This document shows positions 13,093 through 24,831 of a DNA stretch of 64,000 nucleotides, one piece after another. The DNA is taken from positions 40,917,483 to 40,981,482 of the forward strand of contig CM060306.1 of the NCBI GenBank assembly GCA_030674185.1. The letters are read 5' to 3'. The position numbers and the translations under genes are program-made. Position 1 is the stretch's first letter. Each line of letters opens with the position of its first letter. The stretch comes from Monoplex corrugatus (lineage: Eukaryota; Mollusca; Gastropoda; Littorinimorpha; Ranellidae). A model generated the notes under the pieces. It ran no database searches, was not told the origin of the DNA, and saw nothing but the letters and a program-made list of their open reading frames with translations.

Positions 13093-14946
13093 TTTACCGT
13101 AAAATATCCTATAAGCGCCCCCACAATCCCAGCTCTTTGGCACAAAATTCACCGAAAAGTTGAGGGTGGGCGTTTACGAGATGTTAATGTTAATCCCTTT
13201 GCACATAATTAACCCACTTGGGAGTGAGCCTTCACAAGGTACTAATCCATACGCTGAAGCAGTTCGTTCTTTCAAGAGATAATGATTTTGTTTCGATACA
13301 CTGAGGCATTTTACTGGGTCAGGTGCTGTTTTTAAGACTTCTGCATTTTTCAATCTATCAGCACACACGCACGCACACTTGGGCGCGCACGTATGCATAC
13401 ACACACACATTCTCTCACACTCACACACACAAACAAGATAGTGAGAGAAAAAGAACGTTACTCATTGTTGTCAAAGCCAACAAAGTTAACCTCTACAAAT
13501 CATCGTCTCCTTCCTCAGAGTCTGTTTGCTCCTCATCATCGCTATCACTGTGTCATCATCAATGTTGGACCGATGGGCTGCACTATACCCAAAAACCATT
13601 TCATGGTCTGATCCAGCGCACTGGAGATTGTGCATCTGAAAAAGTCTTTGACGACAGTGTCTGGGTTTACCCTTTCCTATGCTAGGGCAACATAACTGAT
13701 TCATCTCGTCTCCTTTGCTGCCTCTGGTTGCGGACTGCAGTCAAGGGTCTCGGATGCCATGTTTAAATGATTTTGTGACGCCAATGTCGATTTGTTGCGC
13801 CAGACGAGTGCAGTCACTAGTAGCTTAACATCCCGCACGTGCAGAGCGTCTCTGACTGCAGCTGTTCTGTAAACGCTTATCTTGTCGAGGACCAGCAAGC
13901 GACGGTGATTTTGAGTGACCGAGGACTCGCTGGATCCATTGAGGAAGGCACGCTTCTTTTGTCATTCAGCTGTTCTGGGTTGCTGTCACCCGCATGTTGT
14001 CTGGCTCCTGAAGCTGTAGATGAGCACGCTGTGGTAGCTATTCGTTTCGTTCTTGGAACATGATCAAAGATGGAAACTTCGTACTATCAGTATGGGAGAG
14101 CACAGCAACGGTAAATCAGCGTTTTTCAACCTTTGCTGTCTTTGTTCTGACATGTTTCCTGTCATAAGCACTGTCGGAAACCACGTCAGATCTTACCATA
14201 GTATGATCCAGGTTCAAGATAATCCTCAGTGGGTATGTATAGCCGTACCTCAATCTCAAAATGTTTTGATGAGACAAAACAATAGCTCTTCAAAATCGGC
14301 AGGCATCTTCTGGTTTCCAGACGTTTTGTGTCTAATGGACACATCATGCCACTTTTTCCATTGCTTGAGTTACAACGATGAAGTGAAGGAGTCCAGTTCA
14401 AGGCCACTTGCTACTTCCAAGGCTCTTCTCATTACGTCCTTCTTTCAACACAACTTGTCCTTCGGCCTGTTCGTCGTTGAAAAAATCCAGAACTCCGAGA
14501 TCCACCTCCTGAGATTGAACCTAGCCATGATGCATTTTTCTCTTGCTCTTGCTGCTGCCGATTTCATGTTGCATTAACAAATCCCGTTGTGCTATCCATT
14601 CCCGAATTAGATTTCTGCACACTCCAAACTCGCCTGCTGCTTAAGAAACACTGCCTCCCACATCGTTCTACAAATATTCAAGTGATGGGAGATTGAATTT
14701 TATTCTGTAGAACTTCTGTAGGCATGTTCAAAATTTCCACCCTCCGCCCTCGGAGAAGAGGAGACTATAACGTCATTAGTTCCAATAATTGTACTGCGAT
14801 TTTCTAAATTGTGTGTGTGTTTGGGGGGGGGGGGGGGTGCGGAGGGGCGTTTACTAGGAACTATATCCTATTCAGAAATTTTGATCCCAAACTGGGAAGT
14901 GAGTGTTTACAAGATACTGGGCGCTTACTAGGTACTTAACGGTAAA
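13093..14946 (-). mobile_element. pogo/Tigger-like DNA transposon with terminal inverted repeats
   Basis: The left end (13093-13120) starts TTTACCGTAAA and reaches ATAAGCGCCC. The right end (14918-14946) is its inverse: GGGCGCTTACTAGG...ACGGTAAA. Outer (TTTACCGT) and inner (TAAGCGCCC) cores match and the middle is diverged. Further copies of the GTAAAC/GCGCCC motif lie subterminally near 14845 and 14900. Minus-strand transposase remains fill the middle. A clear target-site duplication was not resolved. Most of the element takes part in the 1.57-kb tandem duplication. Confidence 0.75.
13491..14570 (-). pseudogene. pogo/Tigger-like transposase pseudogene, copy 1
   Basis: Minus-strand fragments in order are: a helix-turn-helix/CENP-B-like part (WKKWHDVSIRHKTS, QKMPADFEEL, about 14300-14400); a TKTAKVEKR...FTVAVLSHTDSTKFPS...MFQE block (about 14050-14180), which aligns with the transposase segment preceding the second catalytic Asp; LLPQWIQRVL-like text; LVLDKISVYRT near 13850, where pogo-family LVLDxFxxH carries a catalytic Asp; and FFRCTISSALDQT near 13600, followed by an acidic tail ending DDDL at 13491. 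Several frame changes and stops make it inactive. Classification is by motif recognition only. Confidence 0.72.
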
Positions 14947-15065
14947 TTTGCACGCAATACCACTCTGTCCCCTCATGTCGCAAAATTACTGGAAGAAGGA
15001 AATGGAACTTGAAAACACTTTTTTTTTTATTCAAGGATAGAAGTCCCACTGTGTGTCTAGTTAAC

Positions 15066-16145
15066 CTCTACAAATCATCGTCTCCTTCCTCAGAGTCTGT
15101 TTGCTCCTCATCATCGCTATCACTGTGTCATCATCAATGTTGGACCGATGGGCTGCACTATACCCAAAAACCATTTCATGGTCTGATCCAGCGCACTGGA
15201 GATTGTGCATCTGAAAAAGTCTTTGACGACAGTGTCTGGGTTTACCCTTTCCTATGCTAGGGCAACATAACTGATTCATCTCGTCTCCTTTGCTGCCTCT
15301 GGTTGCGGACTGCAGTCAAGGGTCTCGGATGCCATGTTTAAATGATTTTGTGACGCCAATGTCGATTTGTTGCGCCAGACGAGTGCAGTCACTAGTAGCT
15401 TAACATCCCGCACGTGCAGAGCGTCTCTGACTGCAGCTGTTCTGTAAACGCTTATCTTGTCGAGGACCAGCAAGCGACGGTGATTTTGAGTGACCGAGGA
15501 CTCGCTGGATCCATTGAGGAAGGCACGCTTCTTTTGTCATTCAGCTGTTCTGGGTTGCTGTCACCCGCATGTTGTCTGGCTCCTGAAGCTGTAGATGAGC
15601 ACGCTGTGGTAGCTATTCGTTTCGTTCTTGGAACATGATCAAAGATGGAAACTTCGTACTATCAGTATGGGAGAGCACAGCAACGGTAAATCAGCGTTTT
15701 TCAACCTTTGCTGTCTTTGTTCTGACATGTTTCCTGTCATAAGCACTGTCGGAAACCACGTCAGATCTTACCATAGTATGATCCAGGTTCAAGATAATCC
15801 TCAGTGGGTATGTATAGCCGTACCTCAATCTCAAAATGTTTTGATGAGACAAAACAATAGCTCTTCAAAATCGGCAGGCATCTTCTGGTTTCCAGACGTT
15901 TTGTGTCTAATGGACACATCATGCCACTTTTTCCATTGCTTGAGTTACAACGATGAAGTGAAGGAGTCCAGTTCAAGGCCACTTGCTACTTCCAAGGCTC
16001 TTCTCATTACGTCCTTCTTTCAACACAACTTGTCCTTCGGCCTGTTCGTCGTTGAAAAAATCCAGAACTCCGAGATCCACCTCCTGAGATTGAACCTAGC
16101 CATGATGCATTTTTCTCTTGCTCTTGCTGCTGCCGATTTCATGTT
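15066..16145 (-). pseudogene. pogo/Tigger-like transposase pseudogene, copy 2
   Basis: A near-identical duplicate of 13491-14570, offset by 1575 bp, with the same disabling changes. The duplication therefore happened after the element had already decayed. Confidence 0.72.
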
Positions 16146-16638
16146 GCATTAACAAATCCCGTTGTGCTATCCATTCCCGAATTAGATTTCTGCACACTCC
16201 AAACTCGCCTGCTGCTTAAGAAACACTGCCTCCCACATCGTTCTACAAATATTCAAGTGATGGGAGATTGAATTTTATTCTGTAGAACTTCTGTAGGCAT
16301 GTTCAAAATTTCCACCCTCCGCCCTCGGAGAAGAGGAGACTATAACGTCATTAGTTCCAATAATTGTACTGCGATTTTCTAAATTGTGTGTGTGTTTGGG
16401 GGGGGGGGGGGGGGGGTGCGGAGGGGCGTTTACTAGGAACTATATCCTATTCAGAAATTTTGATCCCAAACTGGGAAGTGAGTGTTTACAAGATACTGGG
16501 CGCTTACTAGGTACTTAACGGTAAATTTGCACGCAATACCACTCTGTCCCCTCATGTCGCAAAATTACTGGAAGAAGGAAATGGAACTTGAAAACACTTT
16601 TTTTTTTATTCAAGGATAGAAGTCCCACTGTGTGTCTA

Positions 16639-16975
16639 ACAGCTAGTCCCTATTATCCTACACGCACACGTGTATAAGCATACAAACATACAAGCGAAAT
16701 GCTTTCACTGAAAATAAGGACACTAAATGAAAACAAACAAAGAAGCTAACATACAAAGGAAAAGACAGAAAAGCAGACACAAAATGTAACAAGCAAAAAC
16801 AAAACGAAAAAAAAAAACCCCAACAAAAAACAGATAGGATAAGATGGCAAAAAAATGACCAAATAACCGCCTGTATAAATGTCTGACAACTTCATTTACA
16901 CAAACAGGCTTACATACGGGCTACAAATAGAAATGTATGTACAGGTGAACATATGAAAATGTGAACAAGATGCAG
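16639..16975. other. Unassigned A-rich sequence
   Basis: An A-rich stretch with no coding or repeat family recognised. Confidence 0.4.
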
Positions 16976-17201
16976 GGAGAGAGAGAGAGAGAGAGAATGA
17001 GAAAGTGAGAGAGAGAGAGAGAGGAGACAGGGGGAGGGAGAAAGAGAGAGGGAGAAAGAGAGAGAGAGTCAGAAAGACAGACAGACAGACAGACAGACGT
17101 ACTTATGCCTTCCACTTGTTTGCAGGGTCCAGGATGATGCTTGTGACAGCCCACACATCCTTCCAGCAATGTGCTGTCCCGTGCGCGCACATACACACAC
17201 A

Positions 17202-17291
<90 letters not shown>

Positions 17292-17300
17292 TGCAGGCGA
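16976..17300. repeat. (GA)n block followed by (CA)n block
   Basis: GA/GACA repeats at 16976-17098, about 90 bp of unique sequence, then (CA)n at 17190-17290. Confidence 0.95.
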
Positions 17301-17569
17301 TAGATCGTCAATCTCATTCAGTCATTGTAGTGCCAACATGAATATGTCTGTATGTGCGTGTGTGTCTGTATGTGTCTGTGTGCGCGCGTGTGTGAGAGAA
17401 AGAAAGAGATAGGCAGGGAGATAGTCAGGGTGGAGTAGAGGAGTGGAAAAGGGGGTATAGAATTAGCAGTTGCAGAGAAATGGAAGGTATACAGTTAAGA
17501 GTAGGGTGCTGTCACTGCACATGATAGCAGATAGATAAGTGGCCTGCTGGGTGGTTATGTGTGTTTGTG

Positions 17570-17706
17570 TGTGTATGAGATAGAGAGAGAGAGAGAGAAC
17601 AGGAAGGGGAGAGAGGAGAACAAGAGAGAGAGAGAGAGAGAGTGTGTGTTTGTGTGTGTGAGTGCGTGTGTGTGTTTGTGTGTGTGTAAGTGTGTCTGGG
17701 TGTATG

Positions 17707-17749
<43 letters not shown>

Positions 17750-17992
17750 TTGTGTGTGAGAGTATGTGTGTGTTTGTGTGTGTGAGACTGTGTGTGTGAG
17801 ACTGTGTGTGTAGGTGTGTGTGTTTGTGTGTGTTTGTGTGTGCGTGTGTGTGGGTGTGTAGGTGCTTGTGTGAGTATGTGTGTGTTTGTGTATGAATGTT
17901 TGTGTAGGTGCGAGCGTGTGTATATGTGTTATGTGTGTGTGTGTGCACGCGCGCGCACGCGCGCGTGTGTGTGTGTGTGTGTGTGTGCAATC
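17570..17992. repeat. GA then long imperfect TG tract
   Basis: GA at 17580-17642, then about 350 bp of imperfect TG with TTTG and TGAG interruptions, ending in a CG-alternating purine-pyrimidine stretch near 17945-17965. Confidence 0.95.
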
Positions 17993-18094
17993 CGTATATC
18001 GATGTGGAATTTTTATTATTATAAGTTGAAGAACAGGTCGGATCCGCAAAGGCAGAAGTATCTTCAAACAGTTCTTTAACTGCATATCTCTTTG

Positions 18095-18625
18095 TGAAAA
18101 ACACTTCCAAAACCAGAGGTAGTTCTGCCTTGTGTTCAAAAACTTCAAGAAGGCGTTTGACAGAGCCTGGCATAATATACTGTGGGCCACAATGAAGAAT
18201 TTAACAGAGGCTAAAACTAATCAACACTATCCAGCAACTATATTCCAAAGGAACCAGTGCGATATTTACACAGCATGCTAACAGAGATTGATGCCATATT
18301 TCTGCTGGTGTTCGTCAGGGCTGTCCTCTGTCAACCATGCTTTTTAACATATTCTTGGAATGGAGATCGATTCTATATTTCTGCTTGAGTTTCTCAGGGC
18401 TGTCCTCTGTCTCCCATGCTTTTTAACACATTCCTGGAATGCATCCTGACTGACGCACTTGAAGATCATGTCAGCACAGCCACAAACCTTCACTTCGCAG
18501 ATAACATTTGTGGCCTGGCAAGCTGTGAGCAAGAACTCGCTAAACTTGTTAGAAGATGAGATGAAACGTCGACAAGACATAGGAGGGACATCAGCGCTGA
18601 GAAGACCAAGTCGGTGGTCAAATTG
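18095..18625 (+). pseudogene. LINE reverse transcriptase fragment with internal duplication
   Basis: It reads NFKKAFDRAWHNILWATMKN, then GVRQGCPLSTMLFNIFLE, a second copy VSQGCPLSPMLFNTFLECIL, then LHFADNICGLAS, EELAKLVRR-like and ISAEKTK. These are consecutive RT motifs of an RTE-like LINE. The catalytic YADD is FADN, losing an aspartate. The segment 18296-18373 is repeated with period 78 bp at 18374-18451. Confidence 0.82.
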
Positions 18626-18868
18626 ATATTATAAACAGAGTATGTTTGAAATCACAAGGCTAATGTGTTTTTGTTGTTGTTGTTGTATTTTTTAATTCTT
18701 ATATTTATAATCATTTGATTTTTACCGACAGTGTCTATATCGTATTGAGATAAAATGTAACCTGTGCTATTAAATGGCACATAATTATACTGATGCCTTA
18801 TAGAGTTTACCTGTATGATGTCATTGAAAATGTGATGTGTTCGAAAAAAGCTATGTCCTTATGACGTT
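18626..18868. other. Unassigned AT-rich sequence
   Basis: It contains a short (TTG)n run near 18668-18690. No other signal. Confidence 0.4.
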
Positions 18869-18869
18869 C

Positions 18870-19690
18870 AAATTTTGCGACGGTGAGACCAAAATTCATG
18901 GCGATTAGACAATTGTCTATGGAGACAAAATTAATGTGAGTTATACAGAACAGCTTGTTGTTAGATTGATAGCTTCAAAGCAGGAACACTCGACTTGAAA
19001 AACAAAATATACTGAAGGAAACGCCCAAGAGAGATCCATGACAAACAAACTGGAAAGAGATAGTCAAACAGGACCCACATATTTCTGGTCGTGAAATAAG
19101 TGATATTAATGGTGTTCCATGCAGCACAGTTGAACTGATCCCGCGATGTAATGTTGAGATGAGGAAAGTGGCCGCCAGATGGACACTTTATCTTCTGACA
19201 GAGGAGTAGAAAGAAGAGGGTTCAGAGTTCTAAGCGATTGATTGAAATGTTTGAGCCTGAGGGCCCCAAGTGACTGTGCGACATGATCACAGGTGACAAA
19301 ACGTGGATCTGTTTCTATGGTATCCCAAACAAACGGTCCAATCAAATGTGGATGGGCGCTAATGACGAAGGACCAGTTATACTGAGTCTTGGTTTTCGAA
19401 CCCAGAAGAGACTTTTCTCCATTTTGGTCAACCCCCAAGGCTCTGTAACGGTCGAAATTTTACCTGGAAAGTGTACTCTTACTGCTAGACATTAAATAGA
19501 AAGTATATTTTTCCAAAGCCGTGCGGTCCATCCCCGTGCAGCGTCCGGGAAAACGCTCCTTCTACATGACAAGTGCCCATGAAGCCAAGGTCATTGTGAC
19601 TGATTTACAAGAGCAATCCAGTCAAGTTGTACCTCATCCAATCTACAGTCCTGGCTTGGCCCCATGCGGCTTCTAACTGTTTCTCCTTCT
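18870..19690 (+). pseudogene. mariner transposase pseudogene
   Basis: Fragments in order are: QDPHI / GREISDINGVPCSTV and KVAARW (about 19070-19190); MITGDKTWICFYGIP with QMWMGANDEGPV (19283-19400), where the first catalytic Asp is in GDxTW; ILVNPQGSVTVEILPGK; LLHDKCP (HDNA in active mariners); and VPHPIYSPGLAPCGF at about 19630-19675, where YSPDLAPxDF normally holds the third catalytic Asp, here Gly. Frameshifts and stops are present. The 3' end is cut off by a SINE at 19690. Confidence 0.88.
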
Positions 19691-19990
19691 GAAGCAAACC
19701 ATGCAGGCTAGTTGGTAGAGCCATGGACTCAAGATCTGATATCTTGTGTTCAATCCCAGCCTGCAACAAACTGGCCTGTTCGCTACCCATCTTAATGTTT
19801 CCATCATTCTGGTGGTCTCCGCTTAATGTTTCATAGGTCCCTCTTCCCCCTTCCCCATTTCAAGACCTTGCTAGCGCATAGGGTTTTGTGTAGGCTTGGG
19901 AAGTCTGTCAGATGATTGGTGGCAGATATGGAGCGCATATGGAGTTTTCCGAGTGCAGTGAATTTCTCTTGATCTAACTACAAACAAACT
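19690..19990 (+). mobile_element. tRNA-derived SINE family 2, full-length-like
   Basis: Head: GGCTAGTTGGTAGAGCC (box A) and GTGTTCAATCCC (box B). The body runs to GCATATGGAGTTTTCCGAGT. Minus-strand relatives lie at 23085-23300, 26202-26640, 33425-33530, 38283-38565 and 54055-54660. It is inserted directly into the mariner relic. Confidence 0.78.
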
Positions 19991-20243
19991 GAAGCAACTC
20001 CTGGCTGGCAACTCCTGTTTTCAAAAATCCAGGACTTGGGCGAAAGAAGTGAAATAGATTGCTACCACATCTAAATCAGAGTATCAAAAAGCATTTGACT
20101 CTTGGGTGAGGAGCTTGAAACTGTGTGGAAAGAGCAGGAAAGTAGGGCCTTCTCTAAAAGACTAAGAAATTTCTGAATTTCATTTTTGTTTAGCAAATAA
20201 CAAGACTTTCGGATCACTCGTCGTATAAATCTTACCCTTAGCA

Positions 20244-20645
20244 CCAGTTGCCGTGGAGTATGGTTAACGCAACGGACTACCGACTGGAAGGTTGTGGTTT
20301 CGAATCCCAATCAGTACCTTCAAAAATCATTGTAGGATTTTTCGGCTCTAACCGGCTCCTACCCAGAGTTGGGCGTGCTATGGGCTCATTGGGAAGACTG
20401 GGGCCACACAGTTGAGTCTCATCCACTTCACAGATGCGTCATCGAGGGTGTTGCTTAAAATCTTCTGACCAACACCGCAGGTGTCTGTATCTCTCGGGAC
20501 TGGTTGACGCCAGGATATATTATAACAGTAAGCGTAGAGCGCAACTCTGTCACGCAATCTCAATCCTAGATAGAACTCCATAGCGTCATGATCATCATCC
20601 TCATCGACATCATCATAATCGCATTGTAAAAACTGTGCCAGCTTC
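20244..20645 (+). mobile_element. tRNA-derived SINE family 1, full-length-like
   Basis: Head: ATGGTTAACGCAACGGACTA and box B GGTTTCGAATCCC. The body is collinear with 12155-12510. It ends GCATTGTAAAAACTGTGCCA. Confidence 0.82.
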
Positions 20646-20841
20646 TGTGACCATTGAAGTAGCGTAGAAAATGAGGGGAGGGGGAAGTGAGCACAAAAGT
20701 AAACTCCAAATTAAAAAAAAAAGCTTACTCTTAGCTCTTTGCTCAGAGATTGAAACTATGGAAAAAGGAGGACAGAACCTTCGAGCGCTCTGAAATCTTA
20801 AGTGACGATGGATTTCTCATTTTTCTTTGCGAAGTTAACGA

Positions 20842-22232
20842 CATCATCATCATCATCAGGTGCCCTGCCGCATGGCGTTGGCGACCATGGACTTCCATCC
20901 ATCTCTATCTCTCGTTGTTTCCTAGCATCTCCCCCACCTCCTCATCTCCAGCCATTCTGCAAGTCCGTCCAGCACTCTCTCCCTGGGTCTACCTGGTGCT
21001 CTCTTTCCCTCCAGCTTTCCCGTTGCGACCATGTTCTCCAAACCCCCCTTCCTCATAAAATGGCCTACAAATGTTGCCTGTCTTTTCCTAATCTTCCTCA
21101 TGAGTGATCTACTTGTGTCTGCCTCCATCAAGACTGTCTCGTTTGTTTTCTTTGCTGTCCATGGAACTCTCAATATTCCTCTTAGAAACCACATCTCGGC
21201 TGCCTCAATCTTGCTCTGGCTTTGCTTGCTGACTGTCCACGCCTAGCATCCATACAACAGTATTGGTTCTATATAACATTCAAGGACTCTCTTTCTGATG
21301 TTAAGTGATAGGCATTTGTTGGTAAGAATGCTTGTCATCTTCTTGAATGCTGTTTTGGCTTGGCCGGTTCTGCCAGCTATTTCCGATGTGCATCTGCCGT
21401 CTGATGAAATGATCGTTCCCAGGTATTTGAACTTATTAACCTGTGTCAAGGTTGTGCCATTTGCTGTTATTTTGCATGAGGGAATTCAATGTTTTTTACT
21501 GATCATCATGACTTCAGTCTTCCTGCTGTTTAGTTCCAGCCCCTTACCTTTGCTTTCTATTTCTAGTATATTCACAAGGTTTTGTTGGTCCCTTTCACTT
21601 TCTGCAATTAGCACGGTGTCATCTGCGTACCGAATGTTGTTTATCATTTTCCCTCCAACCTTTAATCCAGGGTCTTCTTCTAGGTTTCTCATGATGTTTT
21701 CGCTGTATAGTGAAAACAGATCTGGTGACAAAACACAACCCTGTCTGACTCCTCTTTTGATGTTTTGGAAAGAGCTTATATTGTTTTCTATTCTCATTGC
21801 AGCTGTTTGTTCCCAGTACATGTTCCTGATTATTCGTAGATCTTTTCCATCAACATTGAGTCTCTCCAGTTGGTTCATCAATTTTTCATGTCGTACCCGA
21901 TCGAAAGCCTTGGTATAGTCAACAAAGCATAAATACAAATCTTTATTCATCTCAATTGACCTCTCTATTATAGTTCTTAGGATGTATATGTCATTAATAG
22001 TTCCTTTCCCTTCCACAAATCCACACTGTTCTTTTGCTATTTCTCTTTTGATTCTATTCCTTGTCCTCATCATGATTATTCTTAACAGGATTTTTGTTAC
22101 ATGACTCATCAAACTGATTGTGCGATGGAATTCGCATTCTATAGCCCCTGCCTTCTTTGGAAGTGGAATGAAATTTGATTTTGACATATCTTTGGGGATT
22201 TTTCCAGTGTCATAAATTTCATTTAGGAGGAC
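20842..22232 (-). pseudogene. RTE/BovB-like LINE reverse transcriptase, lightly damaged, 5' truncated
   Basis: Reading down the minus strand from about 22232: NEIYDTGKIPKDMSKSNFIP, RTISLMSHVTKILLRIIM, EQCGFVEGKGT, LCFVDYTKAFDRVRHEKL, GVRQGCVLSPDLF, the catalytic IRYADDTVLIAES, KVGGK, a KFKYLGTIISSDGRC thumb region, CYIEPILLYGC, and the C-terminal FVGHFMRKGG / GKLEGKRAPGRPRE. The frame is continuous except for a TGA near 21484, a TAG at 21243-21245 (the intact relative at 43680 has GAG), and one missing G near 20920 that shifts the last residues. The 3' end carries an (ATG)n tail at 20842-20860. The endonuclease half is absent. The RTE/BovB label comes from motif wording and needs a search. 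Confidence 0.88.
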
Positions 22233-22239
22233 TGTTTTT

Positions 22240-22883
22240 TTTTTATGCCAAATTCCTCAGGGCTTCTATCATCTCAAGTTAACCACAAGACTGTTAAATC
22301 TCCCGCCTAGGCTCTTTGTTCGATTGACAATACAGTATGCCAACACAGTCGAGTCTCATCTTAGCCTCCTCTTTTTTAAACTTACATATTTTAAGTGTTC
22401 GTGTGAGGAGGATCCGATTACGAACGGCGTCTAAAACGTGCACAAGGTGATGCCTTGTTGTGAGTCAAGCGTCATGTCATGTCTGTTATGCTGTCTCTTG
22501 ACGGAATTGTTACTGACGTTATGAGCTCTCGTTCCGAAAGCACTAATTCGTTTCTTCCCCACTTGACAATCGTGCCACGCTTTCTGTCGGTCATGACATT
22601 GGTGTTCTGATTCCCTGTTGTTGTAAAACTAACTCTTTTTCTGTCTCTACCATTAACTGTTCTCAAAATCTTCCTGAGACATTCTCTTTTGTGATAATAA
22701 ATTGTACTGATGTACATTTGAATGAGCTACCATTTCCTTGTACGTGTTAACAGCGATTTCATGCCTGCACCCACCCGAGGTGTTAAGGTCGACGATTTGC
22801 AAATAACGTATAAATATATACATACACATAGCAAAACACAAGTGAAAACCTTTCACTTCATATATTTCAAATCTGGGAGTAGC
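22240..22883. other. Unassigned sequence
   Basis: Short open frames on the minus strand (22472-22856) show no recognisable domain. No repeat family was identified. Confidence 0.4.
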
Positions 22884-23076
22884 TTAACCCTTTGACTCCT
22901 GCACCCTACCCACCAACTGCAAAAACTTGAGCATTTGACTCCCTCACGCTTTCCACCAGCTTCCTGCAAGCAGCTGGTGGATAGGGTGAGGGAGTCAAAG
23001 GCTGAAGTTTTCGTTTTGCTAGCATGATTGACAATGCAGGATGCTAGTGGACAGGCTGCAGGAGTCAAAGGGTTAA
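22884..23076. mobile_element. Palindromic TTAA-flanked MITE, copy A
   Basis: It begins TTAA-CCCTTTGACTCC and ends GGAGTCAAAGGG-TTAA. Inside is a second, inner palindrome (CACCAGCTTCCTGCA... / ...GCAGCTGGTGGATAG). TTAA flanks with CCCTTT ends are the hallmark of piggyBac-type targets and termini. Relatives lie at 30834-31081, 39083-39372, 41028-41316 and 41659-41698. Confidence 0.8.
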
Positions 23077-23084
23077 AGTTAGTT

Positions 23085-23300
23085 CAAGATGGATTCGAGA
23101 TTCCCTCAGTTTGCGCAAAACCCTATGCACTGCCAAGCTCCTGAAATAAGGAGGAGGGAGAGAGACCGATGAAACACTAAGCTGACGTCATCACAATGAT
23201 CAAGCTCCTGAAATAAGGAGGGAGAGAGACCGATGAAACACTAAGCTGACGTCATCACAATGATCAAGCTCCTGAACTAAGGAGGAGGGAGAGAGACCGA
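23085..23300 (-). mobile_element. SINE family 2 body with about 2.5 copies of an internal 67-bp unit
   Basis: After a segment with the GCGCAAAACCCTATGCACTG body motif, the unit CAAGCTCCTGAAATAAGGAG...GCTGACGTCATCACAATGAT is repeated with a 67-bp period. The same unit occurs singly in 38390-38470 and five times at 26202-26533. Confidence 0.75.
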
Positions 23301-23890
23301 TCACGGATGCATTTTCCCAGCCATTCTGACACCCTTTAGTTGGTACCTTTCTGTCAGCCAGCATCGCTTATGAAGTGGTATTTTTAGCCAGGCAGGTTTG
23401 ACCAAAATCCATCTCTGAAGCGCGTCTTGTGCTACAGCAATACTGACAAAGAAGGAATCTGAGTGCGGTTTTCTGTATGTTTTGTGAATTTGTGTAATGA
23501 TCGAGAATTTTTTCATCACTTTACCTGGATGCATTCAGTGCTGTGAATACTCATTGTTCTGAAGAAGTGATCATTACTTTGATGCATCACCTTGTCTTTG
23601 AGTTTTAGTAGAAATTACTAATGTGATGATTGACTCATATCTCCAGGTGGTTGTTGTTTGTTCAGTATAAAGTGAGATTATTTTCGTAGTAGTGGCGTAA
23701 GTATAGTGCAAGTTACAATCTTCACACGTTTTTGTCCATTTTGGCATGGTCAGATTCGTGATCTTCAGTGCTTTAACTTTCTCAAATTTCTAAAAATCGC
23801 AGTTCGTTCTCTGTTTTCACTCTTTTCTGGAGGTTTGAATTTGGCTAAAATCGGGTGTTAGCTGTTGCCCGGCCGAAGCACGCCACCGGC
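23301..23890. other. Unassigned sequence
   Basis: No coding or repeat signal recognised on either strand. Confidence 0.4.
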
Positions 23891-23928
23891 TGTGGGTGAA
23901 CTAGGCCATGTGCATGGGCGCGCTGCAC

Positions 23929-24419
<491 letters not shown>

Positions 24420-24831
24420 CTGCTGCGTTCTTTCAAGATTTTTAGAGGGACTGAATGTAGAAAATGATTAAGATCAGCACCAAGTACTGGAACCTAGTCA
24501 ATCTGTAGGTCTAAACGAGTACTTCCATGCGCGCCTGTGCTGAAAGGGGTGTGGAGAGAGGAAGGGAAAAGGAAAGGTGCACGTTATTGATAACCAGCAG
24601 GGCAGAACGATCTTAGATGTCTGTGGGGCGAACTAAAGAATTTCGGATTTGTGCGCCGTGTACACGTGTACATAATGTGTGTTTTTTTTTAGTGTGGAAC
24701 ATTTTCTGAACAATACCTGTGAGTATACACTTGTTTTGTGAGTGATAACTTGCTTGTGGATTGTGTGACTGTGTGTCTGTGCTTGTACATGCATGCAGAT
24801 GTGTGGGTGTGTGTGTGTGTGTGTGTTGTGT

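Larger units (their letters stand above)
13485..16638. repeat. Tandem duplication, two 1.57-kb copies
   Basis: 13485-15059 is repeated almost perfectly at 15060-16638. The only length difference noticed is a poly-G run (15 G near 14822, 19 G near 16398). Breakpoints are sharp. The left edge lies inside the pogo-like element 6 bp beyond the transposase stop codon; the right edge lies about 110 bp outside the element's right inverted repeat. Copy 2 therefore lacks a left end but has its own right end at about 16498-16525. Confidence 0.97.

Noticed and set aside
12669..13152. ORFs rich in THTH, SLSL and DRQTD between 12638 and 13212
   Set aside because: They are products of GT, GA and GACA simple repeats.
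13839..14577. Plus-strand ORFs of 74 and 174 codons in the duplicated block (and their copies at 15414-16152)
   Set aside because: They are antisense shadows of the pogo-like transposase, which reads on the minus strand with recognisable motifs. Being present twice is due to the tandem duplication.
21298..21918. 206-codon plus-strand ORF
   Set aside because: Antisense of the RTE-like reverse transcriptase, whose minus-strand reading carries all RT motifs including YADD.
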